In this document: positions 44,716 to 55,018 of the stretch, in pieces | Position numbering within the stretch: position 1 is the stretch's first letter | Layout of the letters: each line of letters begins with the position of its first letter | DNA from: Henricia sp. BOLD:AAB3569 | Taxonomy: Eukaryota > Echinodermata > Asteroidea > Spinulosida > Echinasteridae | NCBI GenBank assembly: GCA_037783545.1 | Contig: JBBELK010000451.1 | Span: 1,488,001-1,552,000 of the forward strand | Direction: 5' to 3' | Length of the DNA: 64,000 nucleotides | The notes under the pieces: generated by a model | Database searches by the model: none | The model's input: the letters and a program-made list of their open reading frames with translations, nothing else | Told to the model about the DNA's origin: nothing | Program-made: the position numbers and the translations under genes

Positions 44716-45538
44716 CAACAGTGCTTTACAAAAGCTATTGAATGTTGGTCAGGGAAAGGGTTAAATGGACTTTATGCACAGCCCAGGGAGAAAACCTGCT
44801 TCCCCACCCCACCACAAGGACTAAAATAGCTCGGTCAGAAATCGGGCACAAGTACACAATGCTTGAATGTGGTGAGAAAATTCTAGGAAAGGCTGTATCA
44901 GCTGAACTTTTAGACTCTTTTGTGCAAGGCTTAGACTTGGGTTCGAGAGTTCAAATAAACAATTATACCCTGAGATTATCAATACACACTATATACAGAA
45001 AGGCTGTACACATATGCAGCATGTGTTGAGAAATCATTTTGATTTCAATACTTGACGTGTCTCTAAACTTATGACATCCTTCTATGCCCATAGACTGCCG
45101 AAGTGAGTACGTCATCAATTGTTAGTTGCCTATAGGCAATGGTTCTACACTAAAAATAACTGAACCGTGTCCCTGTGCTTTTGCAATGGCACTTTTTTTC
45201 CGACGGCCATGATGTTTAGAGCCAATTACTATGGCAACCCACGTCATACTTCGGCTGTCTATTGCAAATATTACTGTAATTCAGCAAAATGTAATGCCAC
45301 TGTTTTCTCATGGCATAGTCGGTTTTTGAAGGGGTTGTCGGAGGTCTCGGGTTCAAATGCTGATGGAAGCGAAGTGGTTATTTCGCTTCTGTCATTTGGC
45401 ATGACAACAGCTATGTACTGCTATACAAAGTGCGTCATGTGAACTGGCTTTGGTAAATTCATCTCAAAGAGGATGGAACAGTCTCTTGCATTGTCCTTAG
45501 AGCTGCTGGTTAAGAGCATTTCTTATAATCAAGATATT

Positions 45539-45912
45539 TCAGTTGATGCAGATAGGATTTTCGCGTCTCCTTTCAATCCTCCTCTGGATCCAGTTCAAAT
45601 ACTGATCGACTCTTGTATAGATTCCCGGTACAGCACCCCCACGAGGTCTTTCGTTGCACAGTGCATTCATTCCCCACGACGTAATGCCCACGACTTTCCA
45701 GACTCCGTGGCGCTCACACACTAGGGGACCCCCGCTATCGCCACGACACGTGTCCGTCATTTTAGATCGTGTCTGACCAACATGACCGGCGCAGAGAGTG
45801 TTGCGTGAGATCTGCGTGCCGTAGAGGGTTCGACAGGTCTTTTGTGGTTGAAGGGGCACTGGGGCTTCGTTCAGAATGTCTGGGAAAGAGCTTAGGATTA
45901 AATCACCAAAAT
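45539..45912 (-). CDS. Protease 2 terminal exon: catalytic Ser
   Basis: The acceptor TTCCTCAG is at 45920-45913. It encodes [33 protein letters not shown] and PGIYTRVDQYLNWI, then a basic tail ending CIN and TGA at 45541-45539. The open frame upstream of the acceptor is intronic. No canonical poly(A) hexamer was seen nearby. Confidence 0.92.
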
Positions 45913-48900
45913 CTGAGGAAGAAGGGAAGGAGAAAAAAAGTAATTTTTTTTGGGGGGGGGGAAATATTTTTGGCAATATGTACTATTTTTAATCTTAAAC
46001 ACTAAATCTTTTAAATATCTCACTACGTGTCACTGATTTTCATCAGTAATTAAGGTCGAGTTCAGGCGGTCTGTTTTTGACACGCGAACATTTGATGTCC
46101 TCACTCCTGAACTACGGGAACACGACCCGAGAACACTGCACTGAGAACAGGATCACACAGTGTCAAGAACAGACAGTGTCAAGAACAAACAGATGCCCGA
46201 ACTCCACCTGTCGTCTTTTATGGCATTTGTGCCACCAAGTGTATCTTTAACTATACTTTAATATCAACTTGAGATGTCGAAGGAGGAGATGCAGTTTTAG
46301 AAGTGGAAGGAAAACCACCAGATATTGCATACAGCCCACAGATTTGTGAGGACTTGCAAGGCCTTTCGAGTACACTGTGATTGCAACATTGCAAGTTTTT
46401 AAAAAAAAGTTGTATACATGTACGTACTTGAATGTCCCCAGCCAGTGACCCAACAGTTAGATCCCATCGTAAACTCCTCGCGTTGCGGGAGACACGCTGG
46501 CAGCACGTGATCATTAAACAGCGCCCCCTTGTGGCCATTGACCTCCCCTCGCAGGGTCACCAGGGCGATATCGTTGGCATATCCACTGCCCGAGTGAAGC
46601 GGACGGTACTTGGTGTGAATGTCCAAACATCCGATGGCGAAATCTTGCTCAGGGGGCTCTGACGTCGATCGGTTGTGCTGACCCAAACGCACGATGAAAT
46701 CATCTTTGTGATACCTAGAGTCAGTTAGTTAACAAAATTTATTAAAATCTCCATTGTGTTTTTGTATTTTAAAGGCCCATTGTATCATTTGCAATGATCC
46801 AAATTTGTTTTTCATGAGTTGACAACGAAAACTTTACTCAGTGTTGACAGCAATGGTAACAAACACCACATGAATTTATTTCCGTCAAAATGGTATTTCA
46901 TGATGGGTACTATTTACCAAGTACACAAAGTCCATATATAGATTTTCAATGTTTTCTGAAGCACTGATGAATCTAAGTAGCTAACATTTCTTCAGGCTAG
47001 TTTACCAACATTCTTCCTTAGATATGTTACACTCTTATTCCACGAATCTGTGAAAAGTTTTTGACAAGAAAAATCCAGCTAAAAGTGTTGATAGCAATGG
47101 TAACAAACTCCACATAATTTTGTTCACATAATTTTTTCAAAAGAGTTGTCTGCAGACATGCGGCTACAATTTCTACAAGGCAGTTAAGATCAGTTCTTAA
47201 GTTGTTCATGTTTTTAAAAGTTTTCCAATCATGTATTCTTACCCATCGAAACAATGCGCCGCTGTCAAGACGTGCATCGTGTTGATGAGCGTCCCTCCGC
47301 AGTGGTGAATCTCCTGTTTCAAGGGATCCCTCCGGATGATCTGGGCTTGCCATGGCCACCGTGTTCCAGCCGTCAGGCCGCCGACCACGCGGCGGATTCG
47401 ACGGTAGGGGTTGGTTGGTCTGCGCCCGCACTTGGTCAGTCCGGCTAGTAGATTGGGGAGAAGTTGAACATGTTACCCAAATTACCACAAATGATAACGA
47501 TCACGCACTTTCAATTTGGTCACAAATTATATTTTCTCCAAAATGTCTTCCAATGCATGCAAATTGAACAGGCTTCAAGTGGTATTCTCTACGATATTTG
47601 TTTTGCAAGAAACGAATCAAATTTCATCAAAAATAATGCCATTTGGAGCAAAAGTTGCTGACCTTTTCACAAACGATTAAAATTGTGTTAGTTTGCAACA
47701 AATCCGCAAAGATTGTCTTGTGAAGAAATACAGTATTTTCAAGGCCAATTTGCTGACGGCCGAGAATAATAATAGAATATAATTGTCAGTTGTGTGTACG
47801 TATATTCCCAAGTTGGTTCGTTTTTACCGTTCCAGGACGCGCATTTTTTTTTTACACCACTGCGAGGGGTAATCCTTCGTTACAGTGCACGTACAAAGAC
47901 TACGAAAAAGTCGCGCATGCGTAATAAGCCAATGATTGCAAACCGCGTGTCACGTCCGTCGACCGACGATGATACCGGTGACTTTTCACCACAGAAAAAA
48001 AATGAGGGGTAGCCGATCTTGGCTTCGAGATCTTGTATGCAAAACATAGTTTAATGATACTACACGTAGGCTGAACAATATGTGTTCCCTGTGAAAGTCT
48101 TCTATATGTGAAAGTCTTCTATTAACGTTGTTTCAAAAGAGCGATCAAACGTCGTTTCGAAAGAACGATCGAAATGTCGTTTCGAAAGAACGATCGAAAC
48201 GTCGTTTCGAAAGAACGATCGAAACGCGTTTCGAAAGAACGATCGAAACGCGTTTCGAAAGAACGATCGAAACGCGTTTCGAAAGAACGATCGAAACGTC
48301 GTTTCGAAAGAACGATCAAAACGTCGTTTCGAAAGAACGATCAAAACGTCGTTTCGAAAGAACGATCGAAACGCATTTCGAAAGAATGATCGAAACGCAT
48401 TTCGAAAGAATGATCAAAACGCGTTTCGAAAGAATGATCAAAACGCGTTTCGAAAGAATGATCAAAACGCGTTTCGAAAGAACGATCAAAACGTCGTTTC
48501 GAAAGAACGATCAAAATGTCGTTAACGTCGTTTCAAAAGAGCGATCAAACGTCGTTTCGAAAGAATTAACGATCGAAACGTTTCGAAAGAACGATCAAAA
48601 CGTCGTTTCGAAAGAGCAATCAAACGTCGTTTCGAAAGAACGATCGAAATGTTTCGAAAGAACGATCAAAACGTCGTTTCGAAAGAGCGATCGAAACGTC
48701 GTTTCGAAAGAACGATCGAAACATCGTTTGGAAAGATTTATCGAAACAATCGAAACGTGTTTCAAGGGAAAGAAGAAAAAAACGTTTTGGAAACGGAGGA
48801 AGGAAATGCATTAGGCCTATGGGCTTATACAAAGTTTGGGGACTGTTGTCGATCGATGGTGTTTTTTATTTACAAAAATATTTCACCATTCATTCAACAT

Positions 48901-50023
48901 AAAAAACATGCACTGATCCTTTGGCTGATATTTTAATATGTATGCAGTTCTTCTTTTTTTCCCTTTCTAATCAATCATGAAATTTGTCTTATTATAATAC
49001 ATGTACAACTATCTGTACGTACACAATCTACATGCACATGTACAGCGCATTGTATAGCACATGTATACGTACGGGGAACTTTAGTCTCTTCACCAGCAGT
49101 GAAATGGTGCGTTTTCCGCCAAATTCCCCTCGCAGTGGTGTAAAAAAAAAATGCGCTTCCGGGACAGTTCAAAGATCTGCACACCGATTAAGCCGCAGGG
49201 GAGAGCGGCCTTGGCTCGGCGTAGCCGTCGGTCTGCGACAAATCGAGCGTGAAAAATCCACTTTTACATCCAAGGATTTAACTAAATTTGTTATGTAGGC
49301 ATGTATGCCTGTTTTTAAGGAACTCTAGACTTCATGGGAGAGACGTCGTCGTACAAATTGTTTTACATCTAAAGATAGTCTATTGTTTTCCTACCAGTTG
49401 GCAGACGTCTTAAGAGATGCCTGGTTTCCTCCGCATGCTCTGCCGTGCCTGAGGTCCGAGAAGCCGGGGAGAATTCTCCATATTGTCCCGGTACCGTCTC
49501 ATTCAAAGACGTTGCACCGTTGAAATGAAAAGATGGGGATGTCTGCAGTAAAGTTACCCGTAATAAATAATGATTATTTAATGACAAAAATGCACATCTT
49601 CATCAGTATTCCTTCGTATTATTTTTGAAGGATTGGACAAAAATCGTTTCCATTAAAGGCACAGGCTCGTCAGCAATGCGTGCGCGCCAATTTCGTGCCA
49701 CGAAGTACGCATCTCCATAGCAAAAGCATGGAGCTGCGTATTTGGCGCGCGCGCATTGCTGACGAGCCTGTGCCTGTTCCTTTGATATTAAACTTCACAA
49801 GGAAATGTATACAATAATTAATATGCTCCCAAAATAATTTTTTAAACATTGATACAAATGTCCTTACCTTGTCTTTTCTGTACATTTTAATTGCTTGCCG
49901 TCTAACCGATCCAGCTACAGATACGTCCACGTAAATAACAGCAAACACGAAGCAGAAAAATATGGCGTAAACTCCCTTAAATTTACAAAACATCATCGCG
50001 CAAAATGTGCGAAAAATTGGCAT
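45539..50023 (-). CDS. Trypsin-like S1 serine protease 2, complete (five exons, 388 aa)
   Basis: Exons 50023-49868, 49542-49395, 47444-47243, 46714-46428 and 45912-45539 join in phases 0, 1, 2 and 1 into 1,167 nt. Residues about 17-38 form one strongly hydrophobic stretch (GVYAIFFCFVFAVI...) after a basic start, so this is either a signal peptide with a long n-region or a type II membrane anchor. Residues 53-120 are a propeptide with a KCGRR cysteine and a basic activation site RR|VVGG at residue 120. Catalytic His165 (TAAHC), Asp217 (YANDIAL) and Ser324 (CRGDSGGP) are all present. The residue six before the Ser is Asp, which predicts cleavage after Arg/Lys. The Cys in LPACL pairs by family rule with the propeptide Cys. 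Sequons NET and NRS are present. It is paralogous to the protease at the left edge. Confidence 0.92.
46428..46714 (-). CDS. Protease 2 exon 4: catalytic Asp
   Basis: The acceptor ACTCTAG is at 46721-46715 and the donor GTACGT at 46427. It encodes YHKDDFIVRLGQHN, the catalytic Asp in YANDIALV, LPACLP and CWVTGWGHS. Confidence 0.92.
46770..47235 (+). mobile_element. Two partial CATCATTTGCA-family repeats filling protease 2 intron 3
   Basis: One copy starts AAAGGCCCATTGTATCATTT; a second restarts at TGACAAGAAAAATCCAGC (about 47060) and ends TTTTCCAATCATGTA beside the exon 3 donor. Together they make up nearly all of the 528-bp intron. Confidence 0.65.
47243..47444 (-). CDS. Protease 2 exon 3: activation site and catalytic His
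   Basis: The acceptor CTACTAG is at 47445-47451 and the donor GTAAGA at 47242. It encodes LTKCGRRPTNPYRRIRR|VVGG, RWPWQAQII, HHCGGTLINT and TAAHCFDG. Confidence 0.92.
47839..49156. mobile_element. Segment bounded by perfect 31-bp inverted repeats
   Basis: The arms 47839-47869 and 49126-49156 are exact reverse complements (CACCACTGCGAGGGG with a 10-T run). The satellite at 48122-48775 lies between. A further solo copy of the CCCCTCGCAGTGGTGTAAAA end lies at 56326-56349, so this may be one element or two inverted copies. Confidence 0.6.
48122..48775. repeat. 24/25-bp self-complementary satellite, about 26 units
   Basis: The unit is CGTCGTTTCGAAAGAACGAT plus CGAAA, with a shorter ACGCGTTTC form. 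Each unit holds TTTCGAAA and CGATCG palindromes. It is open for 228 codons on the plus strand (FERTIE-type repeats) and for 80 on the minus, but it is within a protease intron. Confidence 0.9.
49395..49542 (-). CDS. Protease 2 exon 2: propeptide
   Basis: The acceptor CTGCAG is at 49548-49543 and the donor GTAGGA at 49394. It encodes TSPSFHFNGATSLNETVPGQ to LLRRLPT, a hydrophilic propeptide with one NET sequon. It is not recognisable by homology; it is called from splice phase. Confidence 0.7.
49653..49779. mobile_element. TTAA MITE, copy E, one flank lost
   Basis: The left TTAA is at 49653-49656, followed by AGGCACAGGCTCGTCAGCAA. The right end GAGCCTGTGCCT at 49764-49775 is followed by GTTC instead of TTAA. 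Part of one inner arm is deleted. It is in protease 2 intron 1. Confidence 0.83.
49868..50023 (-). CDS. Protease 2 exon 1: start and signal or anchor segment
   Basis: The ATG is at 50023-50021, read as MPIFRTFCAMM. An open frame continues upstream without another ATG. It encodes the hydrophobic segment and a basic tail MYRKDK; the donor GTAAGG is at 49867. It is placed in this gene because phase 0 joins the next exon cleanly. Confidence 0.75.
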
Positions 50024-50044
50024 CGAAATTGCAGTAAAATACAA

Positions 50045-51135
50045 GTTTGATTCCCACGGTGCGGCTCAATGTTGACAGTCAGACAGATTACACGCAACTG
50101 ATTGCCGAGTTCAATTGGTTCATTTAAAGGCTAAATCCAAACGATCAACTTAAAAAAAGTCCCACTTGGGCGTGACGTACGAGTTATCATTAAAAAGCCC
50201 GCGCGTTATACGACGTGGACTGAATTTGACCTGTATATTTGAACACTAAACCATACTTCAGGTTAATTCAGGCCGCATCTTTTCAACTTGATTTGCTGTC
50301 GACAAACGGCCCTTTGTGTTCACAGGTAAGCCACAACATAATCTTTGAAACCTGGCGATTGTTCGTTTCGTCAACTTAACTGCGGCTGACTTCCGGATCT
50401 TTTGTCCATTTCTTTACAGAAGCACCGCTTGTTCGGAGATAAAAAAACAAACATAAAACCGTCGTACGAATTAGAACCACTAAGAATTTTCCTCCTTTCT
50501 AAACGAAACCACATCGTTTAGTAAAATGCCTGACTACAATATGATTGAAGGACTAGAAAATGCTAGGTTGTTTTAGGGGGAAAGGCGAATCCCAATTTGG
50601 TTGCGAGTAATATTGTTACAAAACTACTTCCGGGTTGGTTAAGTAGAGAACCTTCTCAGAAAAAGTTCCATTCACTTTCTGGAAACGGGCACACACGTGC
50701 TCCTCGCCCCAATACTCAGAAGAAAGATTCCCACGCACGGACACCCACTGGGACCCCATACACTAAACCTCAAGTTTTCCTTAGTAAATTCAAGACACTT
50801 TTCCCTTCTAAATATGTGTTTTAATCATCAAACTAACATTTTTACATGGTCTATTTGTCACAAGGAAAATCCTGGGTGTCCGTGCATGGTAATGAACCCC
50901 AAAGGAATAACAAACCCATCATTTGTTAATGAACCCAACTTCGCCCCAAGCCAACGGAAATCTGAAAGGAAGTCCGTTTTCTTGGATGTTTGAGACACAA
51001 TAGGGGCACCGAAAGAATTCAAAGATTCAGAAAAGACAATGGATGCAAATGGACGCTAAATTTGCCTGCATTAAAGACATTACATGATTGGAAAACCTTT
51101 TAAAAACAGGAACGGCCGGTCACTCAATACCGGCT
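50045..51135. other. Upstream region of protease 2, no recognised gene
   Basis: It contains an old repeat at 50865-51010 (GTCCGTGCATGGTAATGAAC, shared with 60500-60522; GGATGTTTGAGACACAAT, shared with 56707-56724). No TATA box was assigned. Confidence 0.4.
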
Positions 51136-51136
51136 A

Positions 51137-51206
51137 GCACAGTGGTCGAGTGGTTAAGACGCCTGCCTTATTTGCAGGAGGTCGTGGGTTCGAGTCCCAC
51201 CAGAGC
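51137..51206 (+). repeat. tRNA-like sequence (SINE head)
   Basis: It has D-arm-like GTCGAGTGGTTAAGAC, a good anticodon stem (CCTGC/GCAGG) and a T arm GTGGGTTCGAGTCCCAC. The acceptor stem pairs poorly, and the 7005-7068 locus shares the core, so a SINE head is more likely than a working tRNA gene. Confidence 0.5.
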
Positions 51207-51252
51207 ACGCTATGAAGTTTTACTTTTTCATAGTGTCTCGGGAAAGCAGAGT

Positions 51253-51608
51253 ATTCTTAGGTTTCACTTGGCTTGACAACGGTTGCTATCCGCCATTGCT
51301 GTGTCCATACTATATGGCACGCCAAAGCGAAAAATAATTAAACACTGATAATTTAATGTTGACGCATATTTTCGCAAATGTTGCGCAAGAAAACAAAGTT
51401 GGCATGACTTTTAAATGTTGATATGATAGACTGTTTGAAACTGGCATACCGTGCTTTTGTTGGCAAGTTTTTAAAAATGTTGAGACTTGTTTTTCAGGGT
51501 TGATGGCAAAATTATCAGTGTTGAATTATTTTTGCTTTGGCGTGCCATAGTATGGACATATTAATGGCGGATAGCAACCTGTTGCAAGCCAAGTGAAACC
51601 CAAGAAAA
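51253..51608. mobile_element. Palindromic MITE, TTAGGTTTCACTTGGCTTG ends
   Basis: The left TTCTTAGGTTTCACTTGGCT pairs with the right AAGCCAAGTGAAACCCAAGA. The inner arms GTCCATACTATATGGCACGC and TTATCAGTGTT also match inverted. Confidence 0.8.
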
Positions 51609-51651
51609 CAGTGTTAATAATTCAAAATCAATGACATTTATTTCGCACTCA

Positions 51652-51713
51652 AATGAAGCGAGACATTTTACAAACAAGGCTAATGCCTTGTTTGTAAAAT
51701 GTCTCGCTTCATT
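51652..51713. repeat. Perfect 29-bp stem, 4-nt loop hairpin
   Basis: 51652-51680 and 51685-51713 are exact reverse complements around TAAT. The duplicated copy downstream (52213-52241) has only the left arm. Confidence 0.9.
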
Positions 51714-52600
51714 GGTAGAATAAGTTGGTCAATATCATAAGGGAAAAAAGTAATGGAAAAACAAACCCTATTGGCCGAGGAACAACTCTACATAACTAAA
51801 GGTAATGTTGATAAACTGCCTTGTAGAAATTTCGGCCACACAGATGCAGTAATATTTGCAGAAAACCTTAAAAGTCTATGCATTGATTTTGTAATTAAAT
51901 GAATGGTTTATTGTGTGTATGCGGTGAATCAGTGAGCGTGCGAGTGAGAAAAAACATGCAGCGCTTCCAATTAACAAGAATCCACTCGGTTAAAGTGTGT
52001 TAGCATTACTGTCAACCTTCGCCTCGGATGGAGCGTGTTTTCTTCTCATTCTTCTCCTCCTCCTCGTTCTTCTCCTCCTCCTTGTTCTTCTCCTCCCCCT
52101 TGTTCTTCTCCTCCTCCTTGTTCTTCTCCTCCTCCTTGTTCTTCTCCTCCTTGTTCTTCTCCTACCCCTCCTCCTTGTTCTTCTCCTCCTCCTCCTCCTT
52201 GTTCTTCTCCTCAAATGAAGCAAGACATTTTACAAACAAGGCATTAGATATACAATTGGTAGAATAAGTTGGTCAATATCATAAGGGAAAAAAGTAATGG
52301 AAAAACAAACCCTATTGGCCGGGGAACAACTCTACATAACTAAAGGTAATGTTGATAAACTGCCTTGTAGAAATTTCAGCCACACGGATGCAGTAATATT
52401 TGCAGAAAACCTTAAAAGTCTATGCATTGATTTTGTAATTAAATGAATGGTTTATTGTGTGTATGCGGTGAATCAGTGAGCGTGCGAGTGAGGAAAAACA
52501 TGCAGCGCCTCCAATTAACAAGAATCCACTCCGTTAAAGTGTGTTAGCGCCCCCATGCGCACCATTACTGTCAACCTTCGCCTCGGATGGAGCGTGTTTT
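51714..52600. repeat. Tandem segmental duplication, about 320-370 bp each
   Basis: 51714-52032 and 52242-52600 are nearly identical (shared words GTAGAATAAGTTGGTCAATA, CCTATTGGCCG, GGTGAATCAGTGAGCGTGCG, TTCGCCTCGGATGGAGCGTG). They are separated by a CTCCTT-rich tract. A 12-13 bp piece (CGCCCCCATGCGC) is present only in the second copy. Confidence 0.85.
52043..52215. repeat. CTCCTT/GTTCTT microsatellite
   Basis: About nine units of TTGTTCTTCTCCTCCTCC (18 bp) with small changes. It is the pyrimidine-strand relative of the GA-rich array at 53064-53470. Confidence 0.85.
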
Positions 52601-52654
52601 CTTCTCCTTCTCATTCTTCTTCTCATTCTTCTCGTGCTTCTCATGCTTCTCTTT

Positions 52655-53045
52655 CTTCTCTTGAGGGCGCTATACAATGAGACCGTTGGCTTCTCTTTCT
52701 TCTCTTGAGGGCGCTATACAATGAGACCGTTGGCTTCTCTTTCTTCTCTCTCTTCTCTTGAGGGCGCTATACAATGAGACCGTTGGCTTCTCTTTCTTCT
52801 CTCTCTTCTCTTGAGGGCGCTATACAATGAGACCGTTGGCTTCTCTTTCTTCTCTTGAGGGCGCTATACAATGAGACCGTTGGCTTCTCTTTCTTCTCTT
52901 GAGGGCGCTATACAATGAGACCGTTGGCTTCTCTTTCTTCTCTCTCTTCTCTTGAGGGCGCTATACAATGAGACCGTTGGCTTCTCTTTCTTCTCTCTCT
53001 TCTCTTGAGGGCGCTATACAATGAGACCGTTGGCTTCTCTTTCTT
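52655..53045. repeat. 44/52-bp tandem array, eight copies
   Basis: The word GAGGGCGCTATACAATGAGA occurs eight times, separated by TTCTCTTTCTTCTCTT-type spacers of two lengths. Four more copies lie at 53745-53940. Confidence 0.88.
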
Positions 53046-53063
53046 CTCTTTCTTATTCTCTTG

Positions 53064-53470
53064 AGAACGACGAGGAGAAGAACGACGGGGAGAAGAACGA
53101 CGGGGAGAAGAACGACGGGGAGAAGAACGACGGGGAGAAGAACGACGAGGAGAAGAACGACGAGGAGAAGAACGACGAGGAGAATAACGACGAGGAGAAT
53201 AACGACGAGGAGAATAACGACGAGGAGAAGAACGACGAGGAGAAGAACGACGAGGAGAAGAACGACGAGGAGAAGAACGACGAGGAGAAGAACGACGAGG
53301 AGAAGAACGACGAGGAGAAGAACGACGAGGAGAAGAACGACGAGGAGAAGAACGACGAGGAGAAGAACGACGAGGAGAAGAACGACGAGGAGAAGAACGA
53401 CGAGGAGAAGAACGACGAGGAGAAGAACGACGAGGAGAAGAACGACGAGGAGAAGAACGACGAGGAGAAG
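53064..53470. repeat. 15-bp GA-rich tandem array, 27 units
   Basis: The unit is GACGAGGAGAAGAAC, with blocks of GGG and AAT variants (five units GGGGAG-like or neighbours, three units ending AATAAC). It reads (NDEEK)n in one forward frame and is open in the other two and in one reverse frame. Confidence 0.92.
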
Positions 53471-53721
53471 GCTAGCGGGGCACGTTTGTTTGGACATCCC
53501 CGGCTATGTCCCCGCTACTTTCTCCAAAGTCCCGGGTCCCCCGGGGCCGGGATTACAATTGAATATGAATGTAAAAATAAAGGATGTAAAATAAAATGAG
53601 GTGATTGAGTTTTCTTTCGGGTCTCTGCAACCATTTTGATTAACACTGTTTACTCTCCCACCCCATCATGTTATTTTAAAAATCTGTCAGTTGAAAAAAA
53701 GAACGGTAAAACGGTAAAATC

Positions 53722-53995
53722 TTTCTTCTCTTTCTTCTCTTTCTTCTCTTGAGGGCGCTATACAATGAAACCGTTGGCTTCTCTTTCTTCTCTTTCTTCT
53801 CTTTCTTCTCTTTCTTCTGGGGAGGGCGCTATACAATGAGACCGTTGGCTTCTCTTTCTTCTCTTGAGGGCGCTATACAATGAGACCGTTGGCTTCTCTT
53901 TCTTCTCTTGAGGGCGCTATACAATGAGACCGTTGGCTTCTCTTCCTCCTCCTCCTCCTCGTTCTTCTTCTTCTCTTCCTCCTCATCCTCCTTCC
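53722..53995. repeat. CTTTCTT tract with four more GAGGGCGCTATACAATGA copies
   Basis: It is a continuation of the 52.7-53.0 kb array on the far side of the 15-bp array, ending in CTCCTCCTCCTCCTCGTTCT. Confidence 0.85.
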
Positions 53996-54074
53996 TTCTG
54001 TGCGATATTTGGACATAAATGTGGGATATTTCAATGTGTGGGGTCGCGGTGTTCGTGATATGTGGGCATGATCT

Positions 54075-54240
54075 TTCATAGATTGGTTCCCGATCCCTAT
54101 AGATTGGTTCGGTTATTGCAAAAGTGTGGAATATGTGGACGGGAACCAGTCTAGATCTTTCAATGTATGTGCGTAAACGGAATTGTGGGTAGCACCTAGA
54201 CTGGTTCCCGCTCCACATATTCCACATACAACGACTGAAT
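54075..54240. repeat. AGATTGGTTCC / TGGAATATGTGG inverted cluster
   Basis: AGATTGGTTCCCGATCCCTA, then TGTGGAATATGTGGACGGGA and ACCAGTCTAGA, then the inverse TAGACTGGTTCCCGCTCCAC. Two related elements appear to be mixed here. Confidence 0.6.
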
Positions 54241-54492
54241 AATTCAGTCTAGTCAAAACTTTGTGGTCCGGGTACCAGACTGTAGTTAGGTAGACCCAGC
54301 TATTAATCACTTGATGTGTATCACGTGAGTAGAGACACGTGCGCGATGATAACCGTTTCTCCTTTGTTTATTCAGATACGTAAAGAGAAATACACTTAAC
54401 CTACGTCACTGAATAAACCGTACCACACCATAGGCTACGCGACGAATGAAGGTCAGAAATAAAGGTTATGGGGCCTGCAAGGGTGACTCGCC

Positions 54493-55018
54493 GTTAAAGG
54501 CCCGCAGTGGATCATTTGCAATGACCCAAAAAGTAATCGACGAGTTAAATTTACAGGGGAAAAGTTCTGAAAGTAAAGATTGAATTAATAGCAACTATCC
54601 AATGAAAGGTTTTCGCTCAAAATGATATAATTTTACCAGAAAATAATCCGTAAAGATGAAATTATTTAGATCGTTTGCAAACGATTTACTTATTTTTGGT
54701 TCGCATCTATATCTACGCGGTCCAAAATGCATGTGCGCTGTGTACTCCGTGTGCGTGTTCCAACGCGATGCATTTTTATGGATCTCGCGCACACGCCGTA
54801 TGTGCGCCACATGACGCAAGCCACATAGTAGTACCCGATCAACTGAGAACGAATATTTGAAACACCCCGCCAAGACCAGGAAAATGCATATGGATTTTCA
54901 TGTTTTTTTTTTAAAGTGGTACATTTGTCAAAGCTGAAATTTATTCCGATGAGTTTTTGATTTATAATGGTTTTATTCGCAGAATCGCTCAAAAACAGAT
55001 CATTTATAGGGCCTTTAA
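54493..55018. mobile_element. Second TTAA family, copy 2, nested in the foldback
   Basis: TTAA at 54493-54496 and 55015-55018 with AGGCCC ends. It is inverted relative to 27500-27977. The uninterrupted site CTTTAACGGCGA survives at 56149-56159 in the opposite arm. Confidence 0.88.

Noticed and set aside
48122..48775. CRISPR-like array
   Set aside because: The repeats are directly adjacent with no unique spacers and the context is eukaryotic.
48128..48814. 228-codon repetitive open frame (FERTIE repeats)
   Set aside because: It comes from the 24/25-bp satellite, lies in a protease intron, and the one-base differences in unit length mean the frame is kept only by chance.
51137..51206. Functional tRNA gene
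   Set aside because: The anticodon and T stems are good, but the acceptor stem pairs at only about four of seven positions and the core recurs in SINE-like context at 7005-7068.
53021..53599. 192-codon acidic (NDEEK) protein gene
   Set aside because: All forward frames are open, there is no conserved domain and the frame starts inside another tandem array. It is kept as a repeat and noted as a finding only.
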